Source of the DNA: Bacillus pumilus
GTDB taxonomy: Bacteria > Bacillota > Bacilli > Bacillales > Bacillaceae
Length of the DNA stretch: 64,000 nucleotides
Direction of reading: 5' to 3'
Assembly (NCBI RefSeq): GCF_024498355.1
Contig: NZ_CP101833.1
Location: 2,461,001 to 2,525,000, forward strand
Below, piece after piece: positions 16,016 through 27,097 of the stretch. The notes under the pieces are model-generated. The model saw only the letters and a list, made by a program, of their open reading frames with translations, was not told the origin of the DNA and made no database searches. Position 1 is the stretch's first letter. Each line of letters opens with the position of its first letter. A program made the position numbers and the translations under genes.

Positions 16016-18376
16016 TTACTTTAATTCGACGATGGTGACACCTGATCCTCCCTCGCCTTGTTCGCCAAAACGAGCATTTTTCACACTTCTGTGCTGCTTT
16101 AATAATTCCTGGACCCCTTTTCTTAGGGCGCCAGTTCCTTTTCCATGAATAATCGACACGCGCGGATAGCCAGCTAATACAGCATCATCTAAATATTTCT
16201 CAACCCTGCTTAAGGCATTCTCATAACGCTCTCCTCTTAAATCAAGCTCAAGCGATACATGATAATCTTTCCCTTTGACCGCTGTAATGGCTTTCTCTTG
16301 TTTAAATTCGGGTGCTGATTTGATAAATTCCATGTCTTTTTCTTTTACTTTCATTTTCAGAATGCCCATTTGGACACTCCATTCTTTGTCACCCGTTTGT
16401 TCGAGCAGCGTTCCTTTTTGTCCGAATGTGAGCACTTTGACTTCATCGCCTGGTTTTAGTTGTCTTTCTGCTTTTTTCGCTGGCTCTGGTTTTTTCTTCC
16501 GGTCAAACTCAGGGACAGCTTCTTCAAGACGCTTTCTCGCATCGATGAGTTCATGTTCTTTGAACGAGCGATGCTCACTTTTAATGGACCGCAGCTCTTG
16601 AATGATGTCTTCTGCTTCTTTGGCTGCTTGTTCGATTTTTTCTTTCGCTTTTCGTTCGGCCTCTTCAAGCAGCTTGTCTCTTTGCTCATTCCATTCAAGA
16701 ATTTGTCTTTGCAGTTCCTTATGTAGCTTCTCTGCTTCTTTTCGATAGGCTTCTGTCTCATGCAGTTCTTCTTCCGCTTGTTTCTTACTGTCTTCTAATG
16801 AAGCAATCATTTGGTCTACTTCATTATGCTCTGCATGCATGTCCGCTTTTGCCCGGTCAATCAGATGGTCAGGCAAACCAAGACGTTTGGAAATTTCAAA
16901 CGCATTACTTCGTCCCGGCACACCGATGAGCAAACGGTACGTTGGTGATAGGGTTTCAATATCAAACTCGACGCTCGCATTTGTGACACCTTCTCGGTTA
17001 TACCCATATGCCTTCAGCTCAGGATAATGAGTCGTTGCGATGACGCGTGCATTTGTTTGATGAACTTCATCTAAGATGCTCATCGCAAGTGCTGCACCTT
17101 CAGCAGGGTCTGTGCCTGCCCCTAATTCATCAAATAACACAAGTGAATCCGAGGTTAGATGCTTTAAGATATCCACAATATTGACCATATGTGATGAGAA
17201 CGTACTCAAGCTTTGTTCAATGGACTGTTCGTCTCCAATATCAGCAAAGACTTGGTCGAATACAGCCACTTCTGATCCTTCTTCAACTGGAATATGAAGG
17301 CCCGCCTGTGTCATGAGTGTCAGCAGCCCAAGTGTTTTTAAGGTGACTGTCTTACCACCTGTATTTGGTCCAGTGATCACGATCGTTGAAAAATCCTTAC
17401 CAAGCTCAATGTCATTTGCCACGACCTGATCCCGAGGCAACAGGGGATGTCTTGCTCGTTTTAAATAAATTTCTCCTTGATCGTTTACAGAAGGCTTTGT
17501 TGCTTTTTCTGCCTTTGCATATTTGGCTTTTGCAAAGATAAAGTCTAACGTCTGAAGTTCCTTTACATTATGAAGCAGTTCATGAATATGCTCTGACACG
17601 CTCTCTGTCAGCATTTGCAGGATCTTTTCGACTTCTTGCTTTTCTTTTAAACGAGTTTGCTGCAAGGTGTTATTTAGATCCACGACCACTTGAGGCTCAA
17701 TAAAAAGTGTTGCCCCGGAAGAAGACTGATCGTGAACAATCCCACCGTAGTTCGAGCGGTACTCTTGTTTCACCGGAATAACAAAACGATCATTACGAAT
17801 GGTCACAATCGTGTCTGAAAGCATTTTTGAAGCAGATTGTGAACGAATCATCGATTCTAATTTATCACGTACTTTTGATTCTAGTGAGCGTAATTGGATG
17901 CGTAACGAACGAAGTGCAGGGGTTGCATGATCAAGTACTTCTCCATTATCACCAATACAGCTCTCGATTTCTTTTCTGACTTCAGGAAGTAAAATAAGCG
18001 TTTCTGAATATGTATGAAGGCGTGGTATGTCTACACCATCTTCATACATGGACGTGAGAAAGTGCTTCATATTCTTCACAGCATACAATAGTCCTGCAAT
18101 TTCCATCAGCTCAGAAGGGTTTAATGTACTGCCGATTTCTGCCCGTTTGACCGCGCGTCTAATATCCGTTAACCCGCCAAACGGCGCAGACCCCTTTAAA
18201 CGGATCACATCTTGTGCTTCTGCTACCTCTTCCAGCAAATGCTGAATGGTGTCTATATCCGTGAGCGGCGTTAAATCCTGCGCTCTTTCTTTTCCTAAAG
18301 TGGATGCGGTATAGGACATGACTTTATCTTTTACTTTATGAAATTCTAATGATGCTAACACTTTTTGTTGCAGCAT
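16016..18376 (-). CDS. mutS2: Endonuclease MutS2
   Basis: MutS-type ATPase without mismatch-recognition domain; MutS2 proteins act in recombination control and, in B. subtilis, in rescue of collided ribosomes. The 786-residue product has the ATPase core with Walker [17 protein letters not shown], Walker B ([13 protein letters not shown]), a long coiled coil rich in Glu/Lys after it (about residues 510-620), and a C-terminal Smr nuclease domain ([25 protein letters not shown]). The B. subtilis name is mutSB. It lies 18 nt after polX. Confidence 0.97.
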   Translation of the reverse strand: MLQQKVLASLEFHKVKDKVMSYTASTLGKERAQDLTPLTDIDTIQHLLEEVAEAQDVIRLKGSAPFGGLTDIRRAVKRAEIGSTLNPSELMEIAGLLYAVKNMKHFLTSMYEDGVDIPRLHTYSETLILLPEVRKEIESCIGDNGEVLDHATPALRSLRIQLRSLESKVRDKLESMIRSQSASKMLSDTIVTIRNDRFVIPVKQEYRSNYGGIVHDQSSSGATLFIEPQVVVDLNNTLQQTRLKEKQEVEKILQMLTESVSEHIHELLHNVKELQTLDFIFAKAKYAKAEKATKPSVNDQGEIYLKRARHPLLPRDQVVANDIELGKDFSTIVITGPNTGGKTVTLKTLGLLTLMTQAGLHIPVEEGSEVAVFDQVFADIGDEQSIEQSLSTFSSHMVNIVDILKHLTSDSLVLFDELGAGTDPAEGAALAMSILDEVHQTNARVIATTHYPELKAYGYNREGVTNASVEFDIETLSPTYRLLIGVPGRSNAFEISKRLGLPDHLIDRAKADMHAEHNEVDQMIASLEDSKKQAEEELHETEAYRKEAEKLHKELQRQILEWNEQRDKLLEEAERKAKEKIEQAAKEAEDIIQELRSIKSEHRSFKEHELIDARKRLEEAVPEFDRKKKPEPAKKAERQLKPGDEVKVLTFGQKGTLLEQTGDKEWSVQMGILKMKVKEKDMEFIKSAPEFKQEKAITAVKGKDYHVSLELDLRGERYENALSRVEKYLDDAVLAGYPRVSIIHGKGTGALRKGVQELLKQHRSVKNARFGEQGEGGSGVTIVELK

Positions 18377-18394
18377 TGTACAGCCTCCTAACGA

Positions 18395-20107
18395 CTACCT
18401 GTCACGCGTTAAAAACTTTTTCATCTCGTTAAGAGAAAAAGTATTCACGACATTTGCTTTTGGTGTCCAGCCTTTTCTTGCAGCTGTTACACCGACTTCC
18501 ATATGATCCAGCATGGCGATGTTGTGCGCATCTGTGTTGATCATGATGTTCACTCCCGCTTCGTTTGCTTTCATTAAATGCTCTGTTTTCAAATCAAGTC
18601 TTGACGGGTTGCTGTTGAGCTCTAGTGCAGTGCCCGTTTTCTTCGCAAGCTCTATGAGCTGATCAACATTTAAGGCATAGCCGTCTCGTCTCTCGATCAA
18701 ACGTCCTGTTGGATGTGCAATTAAATCCACATGCTGATTTTGCAGGGCATTTACAAGTCGCTTCATAATGACTTCCTCCGGCTGAGAAAAGCTAGAATGG
18801 ATAGAGGCAATCACAAAATCCATGTCTGCTAAAAAGTCATCATCATAATCTAACGATCCATCCGGCAAAATATCCATCTCGACTCCTTTGAAAATGTGAA
18901 AATGCTCGAATTCCTGGTTGAGCTTGTCAATTTCTTTTGCTTGCAGACGCAGCCGTTCTTTTGTTAAACCGTTTGCGACTTTTAAGTATTGCGAGTGATC
19001 CGTTATGGCCATGTATTCGTAGCCTTTAGCGATACATGCCTCTGCCATTTCACGAATAGAGAATGCTCCGTCACTCCATGTCGAGTGCATATGAAGGTCG
19101 CCTTTGATATCTTTCAATTCTACAAATTGCATACTTTCTTTATACGTATCAATCTCTGCTCCGGTTTCACGAATTTCTGGCGGAATGAGCGGAAGTTGAA
19201 AATGGGCGTAAAAAGCGCTTTCGTCTTCGAATGTTTTCACTTCACCTGTTTCAATCGTTTCAACACCATATTCGCTAATACGCTCTCCGCGTTCCTTCGC
19301 AAGCTGCCGCATTCTAATATTATGATCTTTTGAGCCAGTGAAATGATGCAGCGTTGTAGCAAATTGCTCTGTTGTCACAAGACGGAAGTCCACACTGATC
19401 TCAAAATCAAGCGTAAGAATCACAGATACCTTCGTATCACCACTTGCAATGATGTCTTTTACATCATCAAGTGCAACGAGCTGCTCTCTGACCTGTTCTG
19501 GGTGATCTGTTGCAATGATATAATCTAAATCTTTGACCGTTTCACGTGCACGTCTTAAACTGCCAGCTCTTGAAAAACGGATGATCCCCTCCATATGTTC
19601 CAGCGCATGGTCAATTCGCTCTGCGACATCTAATGCAAAGCCAATTGGCAGTCGTTCAGGCTGCTTTCCCGCTTCCTCAAGGGCTGTAAGAATTTTTTCC
19701 TCTGTTTTTTTGCCGAAGCCAGCGAGCGCTTGAACTTTCTCAGCTTCACACGCTTCTTTTAAAGACTGTGCATCGCTTACACCAAGTTCTTGGTAAAGCT
19801 TAGCAATTTTCTTCCCGCCTAATCCTGGCAATTTTAAGAGCGGGACAAGTCCTTCAGGCACTTCCTTTTTTAATTGTTCGAGTGTTTCTGATTGTCCTTT
19901 TTCGATATACTCTGTGATGACAGCAAAGGTCCCTTTCCCAATGCCGGGTAATGCTAATAGATCATCTATTTGAGAAAGGCTGCGGTCATCTTGTTCAAGT
20001 GCCACTGCTGCTTTACGAAAGGCAGATATTTTAAAAGGATTATCTCCTTTTAGCTCCATATATACTGCAATTGTTTCAAGAAGTTTGATAATATCTTTTT
20101 TATTCAT
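18395..20107 (-). CDS. polX: DNA polymerase X with PHP domain
   Basis: Family X DNA polymerase used in base-excision repair, with a C-terminal PHP phosphoesterase giving 3'-5' exonuclease activity. The 570-residue protein has N-terminal helix-hairpin-helix motifs (LLALPGIGKGTF, LKLPGLGGKKIAKLY), the nucleotidyltransferase motif GSLRRARETVKDLDYII, and PHP metal-site motifs (GDLHMHSTWSDG, MAITDHS, LIAHPTGR). The B. subtilis name is yshC. It has its own good promoter at 20145-20173 and is followed by mutS2 and yshE. Confidence 0.96.
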   Translation of the reverse strand: MNKKDIIKLLETIAVYMELKGDNPFKISAFRKAAVALEQDDRSLSQIDDLLALPGIGKGTFAVITEYIEKGQSETLEQLKKEVPEGLVPLLKLPGLGGKKIAKLYQELGVSDAQSLKEACEAEKVQALAGFGKKTEEKILTALEEAGKQPERLPIGFALDVAERIDHALEHMEGIIRFSRAGSLRRARETVKDLDYIIATDHPEQVREQLVALDDVKDIIASGDTKVSVILTLDFEISVDFRLVTTEQFATTLHHFTGSKDHNIRMRQLAKERGERISEYGVETIETGEVKTFEDESAFYAHFQLPLIPPEIRETGAEIDTYKESMQFVELKDIKGDLHMHSTWSDGAFSIREMAEACIAKGYEYMAITDHSQYLKVANGLTKERLRLQAKEIDKLNQEFEHFHIFKGVEMDILPDGSLDYDDDFLADMDFVIASIHSSFSQPEEVIMKRLVNALQNQHVDLIAHPTGRLIERRDGYALNVDQLIELAKKTGTALELNSNPSRLDLKTEHLMKANEAGVNIMINTDAHNIAMLDHMEVGVTAARKGWTPKANVVNTFSLNEMKKFLTRDR

Positions 20108-20144
20108 CTCTTAACCTCCAGCCGCTTTGGCATCTTCCTTTATA

Positions 20145-20173
20145 AATATACAAACTTTTCCTTCATCCTACAA
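20145..20173 (-). promoter_or_regulatory. Sigma-A promoter of polX-mutS2
   Basis: Minus-strand TTGTAG (20168-20173), a 17-nt spacer and TATATT (20145-20150), about 35 nt before the polX start. Confidence 0.75.
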
Positions 20174-20193
20174 CTTTCTGTCATGGAATGAGA

Positions 20194-20223
20194 AAAAACT
20201 TCTCCAAGAAAGGAGAAGTTTTT
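20194..20223 (-). terminator. Terminator of zapA-cvpA
   Basis: Near-perfect hairpin AAAAACTTCTCC/GGAGAAGTTTTT overlapping the cvpA stop, with T-runs on the minus strand. Confidence 0.85.
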
Positions 20224-20755
20224 AAACTCCATACGTCGTCCATAAGTCTTTGACAAGACTGGACAGATAAGGGGTGTTGCCTACGATCACATCTGCTAAT
20301 ATTGATTTGCTCATCATTGTTTGCAGCGCATCCACTGGAAGTAGTGCAGCGACAAACAATAGAATAAACACAAATAGATATGTTTCGAGAAATCCTAAAA
20401 CACCGCCAAGCAGTTTGTTAACCTGTTTAATCACAGGTATACTTGCAATGGTTGTGAGCAATCCGCCAATAATGGCGAGCAGGATTTTGGTCAAGATAAA
20501 CAGAATGATAAACGCAATGGTATTATAATAAGCTGTTTCTAGATTCCCACTAAAGAAAGCGAGCTGCGCTTGACCACCGCTGAAATTAGGTGCTGGAATC
20601 CACGTAAGCTGTGGTGCAAGTGACTGATAAAACATGGAAGCCACTAAAATAGAAACAACAAAGCTAATCAATTTAATAAATTGAAGAATAAACCCGCGTT
20701 TTAGACCGACAAGCGTTCCCATAAGAAGCAAAAACAAAATGATGATATCGATCAC
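20222..20755 (-). CDS. yshB: CvpA family membrane protein YshB
   Basis: Membrane protein of the CvpA family (colicin V production homologue); its exact role in Bacillus is unknown. The 177 residues form about four hydrophobic helices, starting MIDIIILFLLLMGTLVGLKRGF. The start is GTG at 20755, since no in-frame ATG lies near it. It lies 7 nt after zapA and shares its transcript. Confidence 0.88.
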   Translation of the reverse strand: MIDIIILFLLLMGTLVGLKRGFILQFIKLISFVVSILVASMFYQSLAPQLTWIPAPNFSGGQAQLAFFSGNLETAYYNTIAFIILFILTKILLAIIGGLLTTIASIPVIKQVNKLLGGVLGFLETYLFVFILLFVAALLPVDALQTMMSKSILADVIVGNTPYLSSLVKDLWTTYGV

Positions 20756-20762
20756 GGTAATT

Positions 20763-21020
20763 TCATTCCTTTTCTTTAAGCTGAACCTCTAGTTTTTCGT
20801 ATTGCTCTTTTAATTTCAAGTAGTCGTGGACGACATTGACTGCTGTCAGTACAGCTAATCTGTTTATATCAAGGTATGGGTTTTTTTCATTTATTTCTCT
20901 CATTTTATCATCAACAATTGAAGCAACATGTCGCATATGCATCTTTGTTTCTTGACCGATGATTGTATAGGACTGTCCGTAAATCTCAACTGTTGTTTTC
21001 GTTTTACCGCCGTCAGACAA
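20763..21020 (-). CDS. zapA: Cell division protein ZapA
   Basis: FtsZ-binding protein that promotes Z-ring bundling. The 85-residue product has the ZapA pattern: [12 protein letters not shown] near the N-terminus, then the helix [17 protein letters not shown] and a C-terminal coiled coil ending [10 protein letters not shown]. The start is TTG at 21020, with GGAGGAG upstream, giving the same length as B. subtilis ZapA (YshA). It is divergent from rnhC. Confidence 0.95.
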   Translation of the reverse strand: MSDGGKTKTTVEIYGQSYTIIGQETKMHMRHVASIVDDKMREINEKNPYLDINRLAVLTAVNVVHDYLKLKEQYEKLEVQLKEKE

Positions 21021-21154
21021 CGTTTCTCCTCCATTCCACGAGAATCCTAGTCTCTATCATAACATGTTTAGACATTGAATGGAAAGACGAGCCCTTCCCT
21101 GTTATGGTACACTTTAGAAATCAATGATATCAAGGTAAAAAGGAGTTATCCACT

Positions 21155-22078
21155 GTGCCCCAATCCGTCTTAAAAGCAACATCAGAAGACATTAAGAAGA
21201 TGAAGAGCTTGTATGCTCAACATTTAACTGACACTTTGCCGCCAGGCGCTCTCTTTCAAGCAAAGGTTCCTGGCTGTACGATTACAGCATATCAATCCGG
21301 AAAAGTGCTGTTCCAAGGACAAAAGGCAGAAGCTGAAGCAAGTCAGTTCAGCCATATAAAAGCAGCTGATACGAAAAGTAAAAAAGCACCTGCTGTCACA
21401 AAATACAGCCCGCCGTCTGGCATTGCTTCCATGTCGGTTATCGGTTCAGATGAGGTAGGTACAGGTGATTATTTTGGACCGATGACGGTCTGTGCGGCCT
21501 ACGTTGATTCCAGCCAGCTTGCTCTGATGAAAGAGCTTGGCGTTAAAGACTCAAAAGGACTAAAGGATCCGCAGATTATCAATATTGCCAAAGATCTCAT
21601 CAAAACCATTCCGTTCAGCCTTCTCGTTCTCCGTAATGAAAAGTACAATACGATGCAGGAAAAGGGCATGAGCCAAGGGAAAATGAAGGCACTTCTTCAT
21701 AATCAAGTGATCACCTCTGTGCTAGAGAAACTGGATGGGAAAAAACCAGAAGCTATTCTCATTGACCAATTTGCAGAACCCGGTATTTATTTCAAGCACC
21801 TTGCAGGAAAAAAGATCATCCGAGAGCGTACATACTTTAGTACAAAAGCGGAAGGCATCCATTTGTCAGTTGCTGCGGCTTCCATTATCGCAAGGTATGC
21901 CTTTTTAATTGAGATGGACAAATTATCAAAAGCAGCGGGCTTTGACATTCCAAAAGGAGCCGGTCTTCATGTTGACAAGGCGGCTGCAAAGCTCATCAAG
22001 CTGCACGGCGAAGACGCTTTACGCCAATTTACAAAGCTGCATTTTGCCAACACTCAAAAAGCGAAAAAATGGTTATAA
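21155..22078 (+). CDS. rnhC: Ribonuclease HIII
   Basis: Removes RNA from RNA-DNA hybrids. The 307-residue protein has an N-terminal TBP-like substrate-binding domain (residues about 1-85) and the RNase HII/HIII catalytic domain with GSDEVGTGDYFGP, carrying the Asp-Glu metal ligands. VKDSKGL and the acidic residue in LIDQFAEPG complete the active site. The start is GTG at 21155, with AAAGGAG upstream. It is a single plus-strand gene convergent with pheT. Confidence 0.96.
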   Translation: MPQSVLKATSEDIKKMKSLYAQHLTDTLPPGALFQAKVPGCTITAYQSGKVLFQGQKAEAEASQFSHIKAADTKSKKAPAVTKYSPPSGIASMSVIGSDEVGTGDYFGPMTVCAAYVDSSQLALMKELGVKDSKGLKDPQIINIAKDLIKTIPFSLLVLRNEKYNTMQEKGMSQGKMKALLHNQVITSVLEKLDGKKPEAILIDQFAEPGIYFKHLAGKKIIRERTYFSTKAEGIHLSVAAASIIARYAFLIEMDKLSKAAGFDIPKGAGLHVDKAAAKLIKLHGEDALRQFTKLHFANTQKAKKWL

Positions 22079-22082
22079 TCAA

Positions 22083-22133
22083 AAAAGAGCTATAGCCCAT
22101 GAGGTCAGTCCCCATGAGGCCATAGCTCTTTTC
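22083..22133. terminator. Bidirectional terminator between rnhC and pheT
   Basis: A long imperfect inverted repeat, AGAGCTATAGCCCATGAGG against CCCATGAGGCCATAGCTCT, flanked by A-runs and T-runs on the two sides, in the 56-nt gap between convergent genes. Confidence 0.8.
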
Positions 22134-22134
22134 T

Positions 22135-24549
22135 TTATCCGCGCAAGACGGCTTGATACGTATCTTCTAATGCTTTTAATACGTTTGTATGAACAGCCGT
22201 GACTTCTTCCTCTGTCAATGTTTGTTCCGGGTTTAAATATTGGAGAGAGAACGCAACAGATTTCTTGCCTTCTTCCATATGTTCCCCCTCATACACGTCA
22301 AAGACGGATAGGTCTGTCAGTAAACGGCCGCCTGCTTCATAGATGACTCGCTCCAGCTGTCCGCTTGAAATATGCTGATCTACGACAAGCGCAATATCTC
22401 TTGTCACAGCAGGGAATCTCGGAATCGCTGTATATTTCATATCCTCTGTTTCAGACGTCATCACATCTGTTAAATCAAATTCGAATACATATGTTTCTTT
22501 TAGATCTAATTCCTTTTCGACAACCGGATGAAGTGCGGCAACAAAGCCAATCACTTTTCCATTTAAGTGAACATCTGCTGTACGTCCTGGATGAAGACCC
22601 TCACGCTCTGCTTGAACATATGTGATTTGCTCTGATACACCAAGCTTTTCAAACAGACCTTCTGCAATTCCTTTCGCTACATAAAAATCAACGGCTTTTT
22701 TCTCGCCCTGCCAAAGATTTTTATGCCATAGGCCTGTCACCGCGCCAGCCACATGCTCTTTCTCCACCGGTTTTGCACCTTCAGCTTCTGCTAAGAAAAC
22801 AGAACCCGTTTCATAAAATCCAAAGGAATCAGCCTGTCTTGCCAAGTTATACGCGACAGAATCAAGTAAGTTTGGCAATAGACTTTGTCTTAGCACACTG
22901 CGTTCCTCACTCATTGGCAGTGAAAGTCTCGTTTCATAAGCAGGATGCAATGCAAAGGCTGTGGACTTATGCTGATTCGTCAATGAATATGTGATCGCTT
23001 GAGATAGCCCTGCTCCCTCTAAGAAACGTCTCACCTTTCTACGCTTCACTTGGTATGGCGTGAGACCGCCAACTGTACCAGCTGTCGCAGGCAGTGTAGA
23101 CGGAATATTATCGTAGCCGTATAATCTCGCTACTTCTTCAATGAGGTCTTCTTCAATCGTAATATCCATTCTGCGAGAAGGAACCGTCACGACGAGAATG
23201 TCATTTGATTCACCCACTGTAAAGCCCAGTTTGTTGAAAATCTGAATCATATCTTCTTTTGAAATGCTCATGCCAAGAACCTTGTTCACACGCTCAGTGG
23301 ATACGTGGATGACATTCATACTTGCTTCAAGGTGGTTTTCCTCCACAGTCCCACTTAGCACTTCACCACCTGCATAGACGCTGATCAATTGCGCTGCTCT
23401 TTCTGCTGCCGATTTCACACGCTGCGGATCGAGTCCTTTTTCAAATCGTGTGCTTGATTCGCTGCGAAGCCCTAAGTCTCTAGATGCTTGACGGACTGTT
23501 TGACCGTTAAAATATGCCGCTTCTAAAAGAATTGTAGTCGTTTCATCACGCACCTCTGATTCAAGACCGCCCATGACACCTGCTACAGCGTGCGCTTTCG
23601 TACCATTTGTAATGACAAGATGCTTTGATGACAAGGTGCGTTCTTGATCATCCAGTGTTTGAATCATTTCGTTTTCAGCCGCTTTACGTACGACCACTTT
23701 CTTTGAACCAAAGCGGTCATAATCAAATGCATGAAGCGGCTGACCGTATTCAAGCAGCACAAAATTCGTAATATCCACGACGTTGTTGATTGGGCGGATG
23801 CCTGCATTCATCAATCTTGTTTGCATCCAAAGCGGTGCAGGTCCAATCTTTACATTTTTAATGATCTTCGCTGCATAAAGTGGATTCGCTTCTTGATCTT
23901 CAATTTTCACAGAAATATAGTCTGCTGCTTTTTCCGAAGAAGATTCATGTGTTGTATCAGGAAGTTTGATATCTCTTCCTAAAATGGCTGCAACTTCATA
24001 AGCCACACCTAGCATATTGAGGGCATCCGCGCGGTTTGGCGTTAAACCAAGCTCAAGTACCGCATCATCTAATTGAAGCGCCTGAAGTGCATCATCTCCT
24101 GGTTTTACGTCATTGGGGAAGACAAAGATGCCTTCTGCATATTCCTTTGGTACGAGTTTACTCTCTACTCCTAATTCTTGCAGAGAACAAATCATGCCAT
24201 GAGACTCTTCGCCGCGCAGTTTTGCTTTTTTAATTTTAAAGTTCCCTGGAAGAACTGCTCCAACTGTTGCGACTGCGACATGCTGTCCTTTCTCCACATT
24301 CGGAGCCCCGCAAATAATTTGCACAGGAGCGTCTTCTCCAATATCAACAAGACATTTGTTTAATTTATCTGCATTCGGGTGCTGTTCACGCTCAATGACA
24401 TGTCCAACGACAACCCCTTTGATGCCTTCGCCTTTATATTCAACGGCTTCCACTTCAATACCGCTTCTTGTGATTTTTTCTGCTAATTCATCTGGCTGAA
24501 TGCCTTCTAAATCGACATAGTCTTCTAACCATTTAGATGAAACAAACAT
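22135..24549 (-). CDS. pheT: Phenylalanyl-tRNA synthetase beta subunit
   Basis: Beta subunit of the alpha2-beta2 PheRS. The 804-residue protein has the EMAP/OB tRNA-binding domain (about 40-150, including [10 protein letters not shown] and ICGAPNV), the B3/B4 editing domain (about 210-390), the B5 domain (about 410-480) and the C-terminal ferredoxin-fold anticodon-binding domain ([18 protein letters not shown]). It follows pheS by 15 nt under the same T-box. Confidence 0.97.
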   Translation of the reverse strand: MFVSSKWLEDYVDLEGIQPDELAEKITRSGIEVEAVEYKGEGIKGVVVGHVIEREQHPNADKLNKCLVDIGEDAPVQIICGAPNVEKGQHVAVATVGAVLPGNFKIKKAKLRGEESHGMICSLQELGVESKLVPKEYAEGIFVFPNDVKPGDDALQALQLDDAVLELGLTPNRADALNMLGVAYEVAAILGRDIKLPDTTHESSSEKAADYISVKIEDQEANPLYAAKIIKNVKIGPAPLWMQTRLMNAGIRPINNVVDITNFVLLEYGQPLHAFDYDRFGSKKVVVRKAAENEMIQTLDDQERTLSSKHLVITNGTKAHAVAGVMGGLESEVRDETTTILLEAAYFNGQTVRQASRDLGLRSESSTRFEKGLDPQRVKSAAERAAQLISVYAGGEVLSGTVEENHLEASMNVIHVSTERVNKVLGMSISKEDMIQIFNKLGFTVGESNDILVVTVPSRRMDITIEEDLIEEVARLYGYDNIPSTLPATAGTVGGLTPYQVKRRKVRRFLEGAGLSQAITYSLTNQHKSTAFALHPAYETRLSLPMSEERSVLRQSLLPNLLDSVAYNLARQADSFGFYETGSVFLAEAEGAKPVEKEHVAGAVTGLWHKNLWQGEKKAVDFYVAKGIAEGLFEKLGVSEQITYVQAEREGLHPGRTADVHLNGKVIGFVAALHPVVEKELDLKETYVFEFDLTDVMTSETEDMKYTAIPRFPAVTRDIALVVDQHISSGQLERVIYEAGGRLLTDLSVFDVYEGEHMEEGKKSVAFSLQYLNPEQTLTEEEVTAVHTNVLKALEDTYQAVLRG

Positions 24550-24564
24550 GTTGATTTCCTCCTC

Positions 24565-25599
24565 TTAGTCCTGCTTGAATTGCTTTGTGAATCTAATATC
24601 GTTTGTGTAGAAATGGCGAATATCATCAATGCCGTATTTCAGCATCGCAATACGTTCAACGCCCATTCCAAAAGCAAAGCCTTGGTAAGTATCTGGATCA
24701 AATCCGCTCATTTTCAGTACATTTGGGTGTACCATTCCTGCACCTAAAATCTCAATCCAGCCTGTTCCTTTACATACAGAACAGCCTTTCCCGCCGCATT
24801 TAAAGCAAGACACATCTACTTCTACTGATGGTTCTGTGAATGGGAAAAAGCTTGGACGCAGTCTAATTTCACGATCTTCACCAAACATTTTTCTTGCGAC
24901 CGTCTCTAGCGTTCCTTTTAGATCACTCATGCTAATATTGTGATCTACCACAAGTCCTTCAATCTGCATGAATTGATGTGAATGGGTTGCGTCATCGCTG
25001 TCACGTCTATATACCTTACCAGGGCAGATGATCTTCACAGGGCCTTGGCCTTTATATTTCTCAAGTGTACGCGCTTGAACTGGTGACGTTTGTGTTCTCA
25101 TGAGTGTATCTTCGGTAATATAGAAGCTGTCCTGCATATCACGTGCTGGATGCTCCTTTGGAAGATTTAACGCTTCAAAGTTATAGTAATCCGTTTCCAC
25201 CTCAGGACCTTCCTCAACGGTATAGCCCATTCCAATAAATAAATCTTCAATATCTTCTACAACAATCGTTAATGGATGTCTTGCCCCCATTTTGATGGGA
25301 CTTGCTGGTAATGTGACATCAATGGTTTGAGAAGCCAGTTTCTTCTTCACTTCTTCTGCTTCCAGTTGTTCATTTTTTTCTGCAATGGCATTAGCAATCT
25401 GCTCTCTCACTTCGTTTGCGAGCGCACCCATTTTTGGTCTTTCTTCAGCGGAGAGTTTGCCCATTCCGCGAAGGACTTCTGTAATCGGCCCTTTTTTCCC
25501 TAAATATTGTACACGAATGTCGTTGACCTCTTTGAGCGAGCTAGCTGCTTCTACCTTCGCTATCGCCTCTGTTTCAAGCTGTTTTAACGTTTCTTGCAT
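24565..25599 (-). CDS. pheS: Phenylalanyl-tRNA synthetase alpha subunit
   Basis: Catalytic subunit of PheRS. The 344-residue product has an N-terminal coiled coil (about 1-85) and the class II core with motif 2 ([20 protein letters not shown]) and motif 3 ([11 protein letters not shown]). A Cys-rich [17 protein letters not shown] segment lies near residues 255-272, as in other Bacillus PheS. I use the ATG at 25599, preceded by AAAGGAGG, which gives the B. subtilis length. A T-box leader controls it. Confidence 0.97.
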   Translation of the reverse strand: MQETLKQLETEAIAKVEAASSLKEVNDIRVQYLGKKGPITEVLRGMGKLSAEERPKMGALANEVREQIANAIAEKNEQLEAEEVKKKLASQTIDVTLPASPIKMGARHPLTIVVEDIEDLFIGMGYTVEEGPEVETDYYNFEALNLPKEHPARDMQDSFYITEDTLMRTQTSPVQARTLEKYKGQGPVKIICPGKVYRRDSDDATHSHQFMQIEGLVVDHNISMSDLKGTLETVARKMFGEDREIRLRPSFFPFTEPSVEVDVSCFKCGGKGCSVCKGTGWIEILGAGMVHPNVLKMSGFDPDTYQGFAFGMGVERIAMLKYGIDDIRHFYTNDIRFTKQFKQD

Positions 25600-25669
25600 G
25601 AGTGTAATCCTCCTTTTGATATACAAAACCGCCTGGATAAACGGCTGTTTGATCGTTTGAAGACAATAA

Positions 25670-25934
25670 AAAAACCCGCCCCTCCAAAAAAGAAGGGACG
25701 AGTTGTGGTCGCGGTACCACCCTTGTTAAGCACACATGTGCGAATAAGCTTCATTGACATAACGGAATCAAACGAATCCGGTTCACCTTTACGCAAAGCT
25801 TGCGGTCCCGGTGACAACTCCAGAGGTGAATTCCTGTTTCAGCATCCCTTAAATGCACTTTCAGTCTACGATGCATTCTCCCTATAAGGCCGCTCATTGA
25901 AACAATCTTCCTCTATCATGGTTTTTAAAATATT
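25670..25934 (-). promoter_or_regulatory. T-box leader of pheST (Phe specifier)
   Basis: On the minus strand the leader contains the T-box sequence AGGGTGGTACCGCG (25710-25723), preceded by a structured stem I region. The segment GGAATTCACC places TTC (25828-25830), a phenylalanine codon, at the specifier position. The competing terminator is 25675-25702. Uncharged tRNA-Phe should stabilise the antiterminator. No coding gene is present in this 372-nt gap. Confidence 0.95.
25675..25702 (-). terminator. T-box terminator before pheS
   Basis: On the minus strand CTCGTCCCTTC pairs with GGAGGGGCGGG (11 pairs including G-T pairs), followed by seven T. Confidence 0.88.
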
Positions 25935-25940
25935 AGTTTC

Positions 25941-25969
25941 ATTATAGTGAAATTCAGTGCATCATGCAA
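25941..25969 (-). promoter_or_regulatory. Sigma-A promoter of pheST
   Basis: Minus-strand TTGCAT (25964-25969), a 17-nt spacer and perfect TATAAT (25941-25946), directly before the T-box leader and just past the end of ysgA. Confidence 0.85.
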
Positions 25970-25971
25970 CA

Positions 25972-26715
25972 CTATCCGCGCAAATGATAGACAAGAACCG
26001 CTGCTGCAACAGCCACATTTAATGATTCTGCTTGCCCATACATCGGAACATATAAATTCTGATCTGTCATTTGAAGGATCTCTGGATCAATGCCTGCTCC
26101 CTCGTTGCCAACAATTAACGCAAACGGGCCTTCTGCCGCTATGTTTCTATACTCTTTCGCATCCTTTAAGGCACTTCCGTACACGGGTATGCCCTGCTCT
26201 TTGAATGCTGGAATCGCCTGTTGAAGTGTTTGCTTTAAGATGGGCAGATGGAAATGAGAGCCTTGAGCTGAACGGAGCGTTTTTCCGTTAAAAGCATCGA
26301 CGGTCCCATCCCCTAAGATCACAGCATCCAGACCAGCGGCATCTGCTGTCCGAATCAGAGTGCCCAAATTTCCCGGGTCCTGCACTGCATCTAAAAGTAA
26401 AATTCGCTCATACTTCTTTTCTTCAAATACAGGAAGTGTACAAATCGCTGCGATGTGCTGAGGCGTTTCGGTTTCTGTCATTGCAGAAAAAGCCTCTTCA
26501 CTCAGTTCATAGAGCTCAATGTCAGGCTTGATGTCAGACCGAAGCATGTCAGGCGATGTGACCATTAACTCCTTCACAATCCCGCTCTTTAATGCTTCTT
26601 CTACTAAATGTTTCCCCTCAACGAGAAATAGCCCCGTTTTCGTTCGTTCTTTTTTTGTATGCAGCTTTTTCCATTGTTTAATACTTGCGTTTTTAGCTGA
26701 TTCTATATATTTCAA
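25972..26715 (-). CDS. ysgA: SpoU-family RNA methyltransferase YsgA
   Basis: Predicted 2'-O-methyltransferase acting on rRNA, of the TrmH/SpoU family. The 247-residue protein has an N-terminal L30e-like substrate-binding domain (about 1-95). The SPOUT catalytic domain has motif 1 ([20 protein letters not shown]), motif 2 ([11 protein letters not shown]) and motif 3 ([19 protein letters not shown]). The start is TTG at 26715, with AAAGGAG about 10 nt upstream; no nearby in-frame ATG fits. It is divergent from sspI. Confidence 0.92.
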   Translation of the reverse strand: MKYIESAKNASIKQWKKLHTKKERTKTGLFLVEGKHLVEEALKSGIVKELMVTSPDMLRSDIKPDIELYELSEEAFSAMTETETPQHIAAICTLPVFEEKKYERILLLDAVQDPGNLGTLIRTADAAGLDAVILGDGTVDAFNGKTLRSAQGSHFHLPILKQTLQQAIPAFKEQGIPVYGSALKDAKEYRNIAAEGPFALIVGNEGAGIDPEILQMTDQNLYVPMYGQAESLNVAVAAAVLVYHLRG

Positions 26716-26828
26716 GCGACTTTAACTCCTTTAAATATCATGAATTTATTATATCTCATGCACACTACATAATAAACCTGTCTTTGAGACAGAATAGGGC
26801 TATTACCATCAAAAAAGGAGTGTGGGCA

Positions 26829-27050
26829 ATGGATTTTAATTTAAGAGGCGCAGTCATTCAAAACATCACTGGCCATAATCAAGAGCAGCTTGAACATACG
26901 ATTTTAGATGCGATTCAAAGCGGCGAGGAAAAAATGCTGCCAGGCCTTGGCGTGTTGTTTGAGGTTTTATGGCAAGAGGCATCAGAAAACGAAAAAAATG
27001 AAATCCTTGAAACATTAGAGCAGGGCTTAAAGCCTCAGCAGCAGCAATAA
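26829..27050 (+). CDS. sspI: Small acid-soluble spore protein I
   Basis: Minor SASP of the SspI family, packaged in spores. The 73-residue product begins [13 protein letters not shown] and ends in a glutamine run (LKPQQQQ). I use the ATG at 26829, with AAAGGAG upstream, matching B. subtilis SspI. In B. subtilis it is made in the forespore under sigma-G. A CATAATA box (26768-26774) resembles a sigma-G -10, but no matching -35 is convincing. It lies between ysgA and cstA. Confidence 0.93.
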   Translation: MDFNLRGAVIQNITGHNQEQLEHTILDAIQSGEEKMLPGLGVLFEVLWQEASENEKNEILETLEQGLKPQQQQ

Positions 27051-27053
27051 AAG

Positions 27054-27089
27054 AAGCCGGTTTGCTTATGTATGACAGCAAACCGGCTT
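27054..27089. terminator. Bidirectional terminator between sspI and cstA
   Basis: Perfect 13-bp stem AAGCCGGTTTGCT/AGCAAACCGGCTT with T-rich and A-rich flanks between two convergent genes. Confidence 0.88.
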
Positions 27090-27097
27090 TTGTTCGT

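Noticed and set aside
25594-25887. Plus- and minus-strand open frames in the pheS upstream gap
   Set aside because: They fall inside the T-box leader; the sequence is explained by RNA structure, not coding.
26742-26774. Sigma-G promoter for sspI
   Set aside because: CATAATA looks like a -10 but the only GAATT is 21 nt away, too far for a standard sigma-G spacer.
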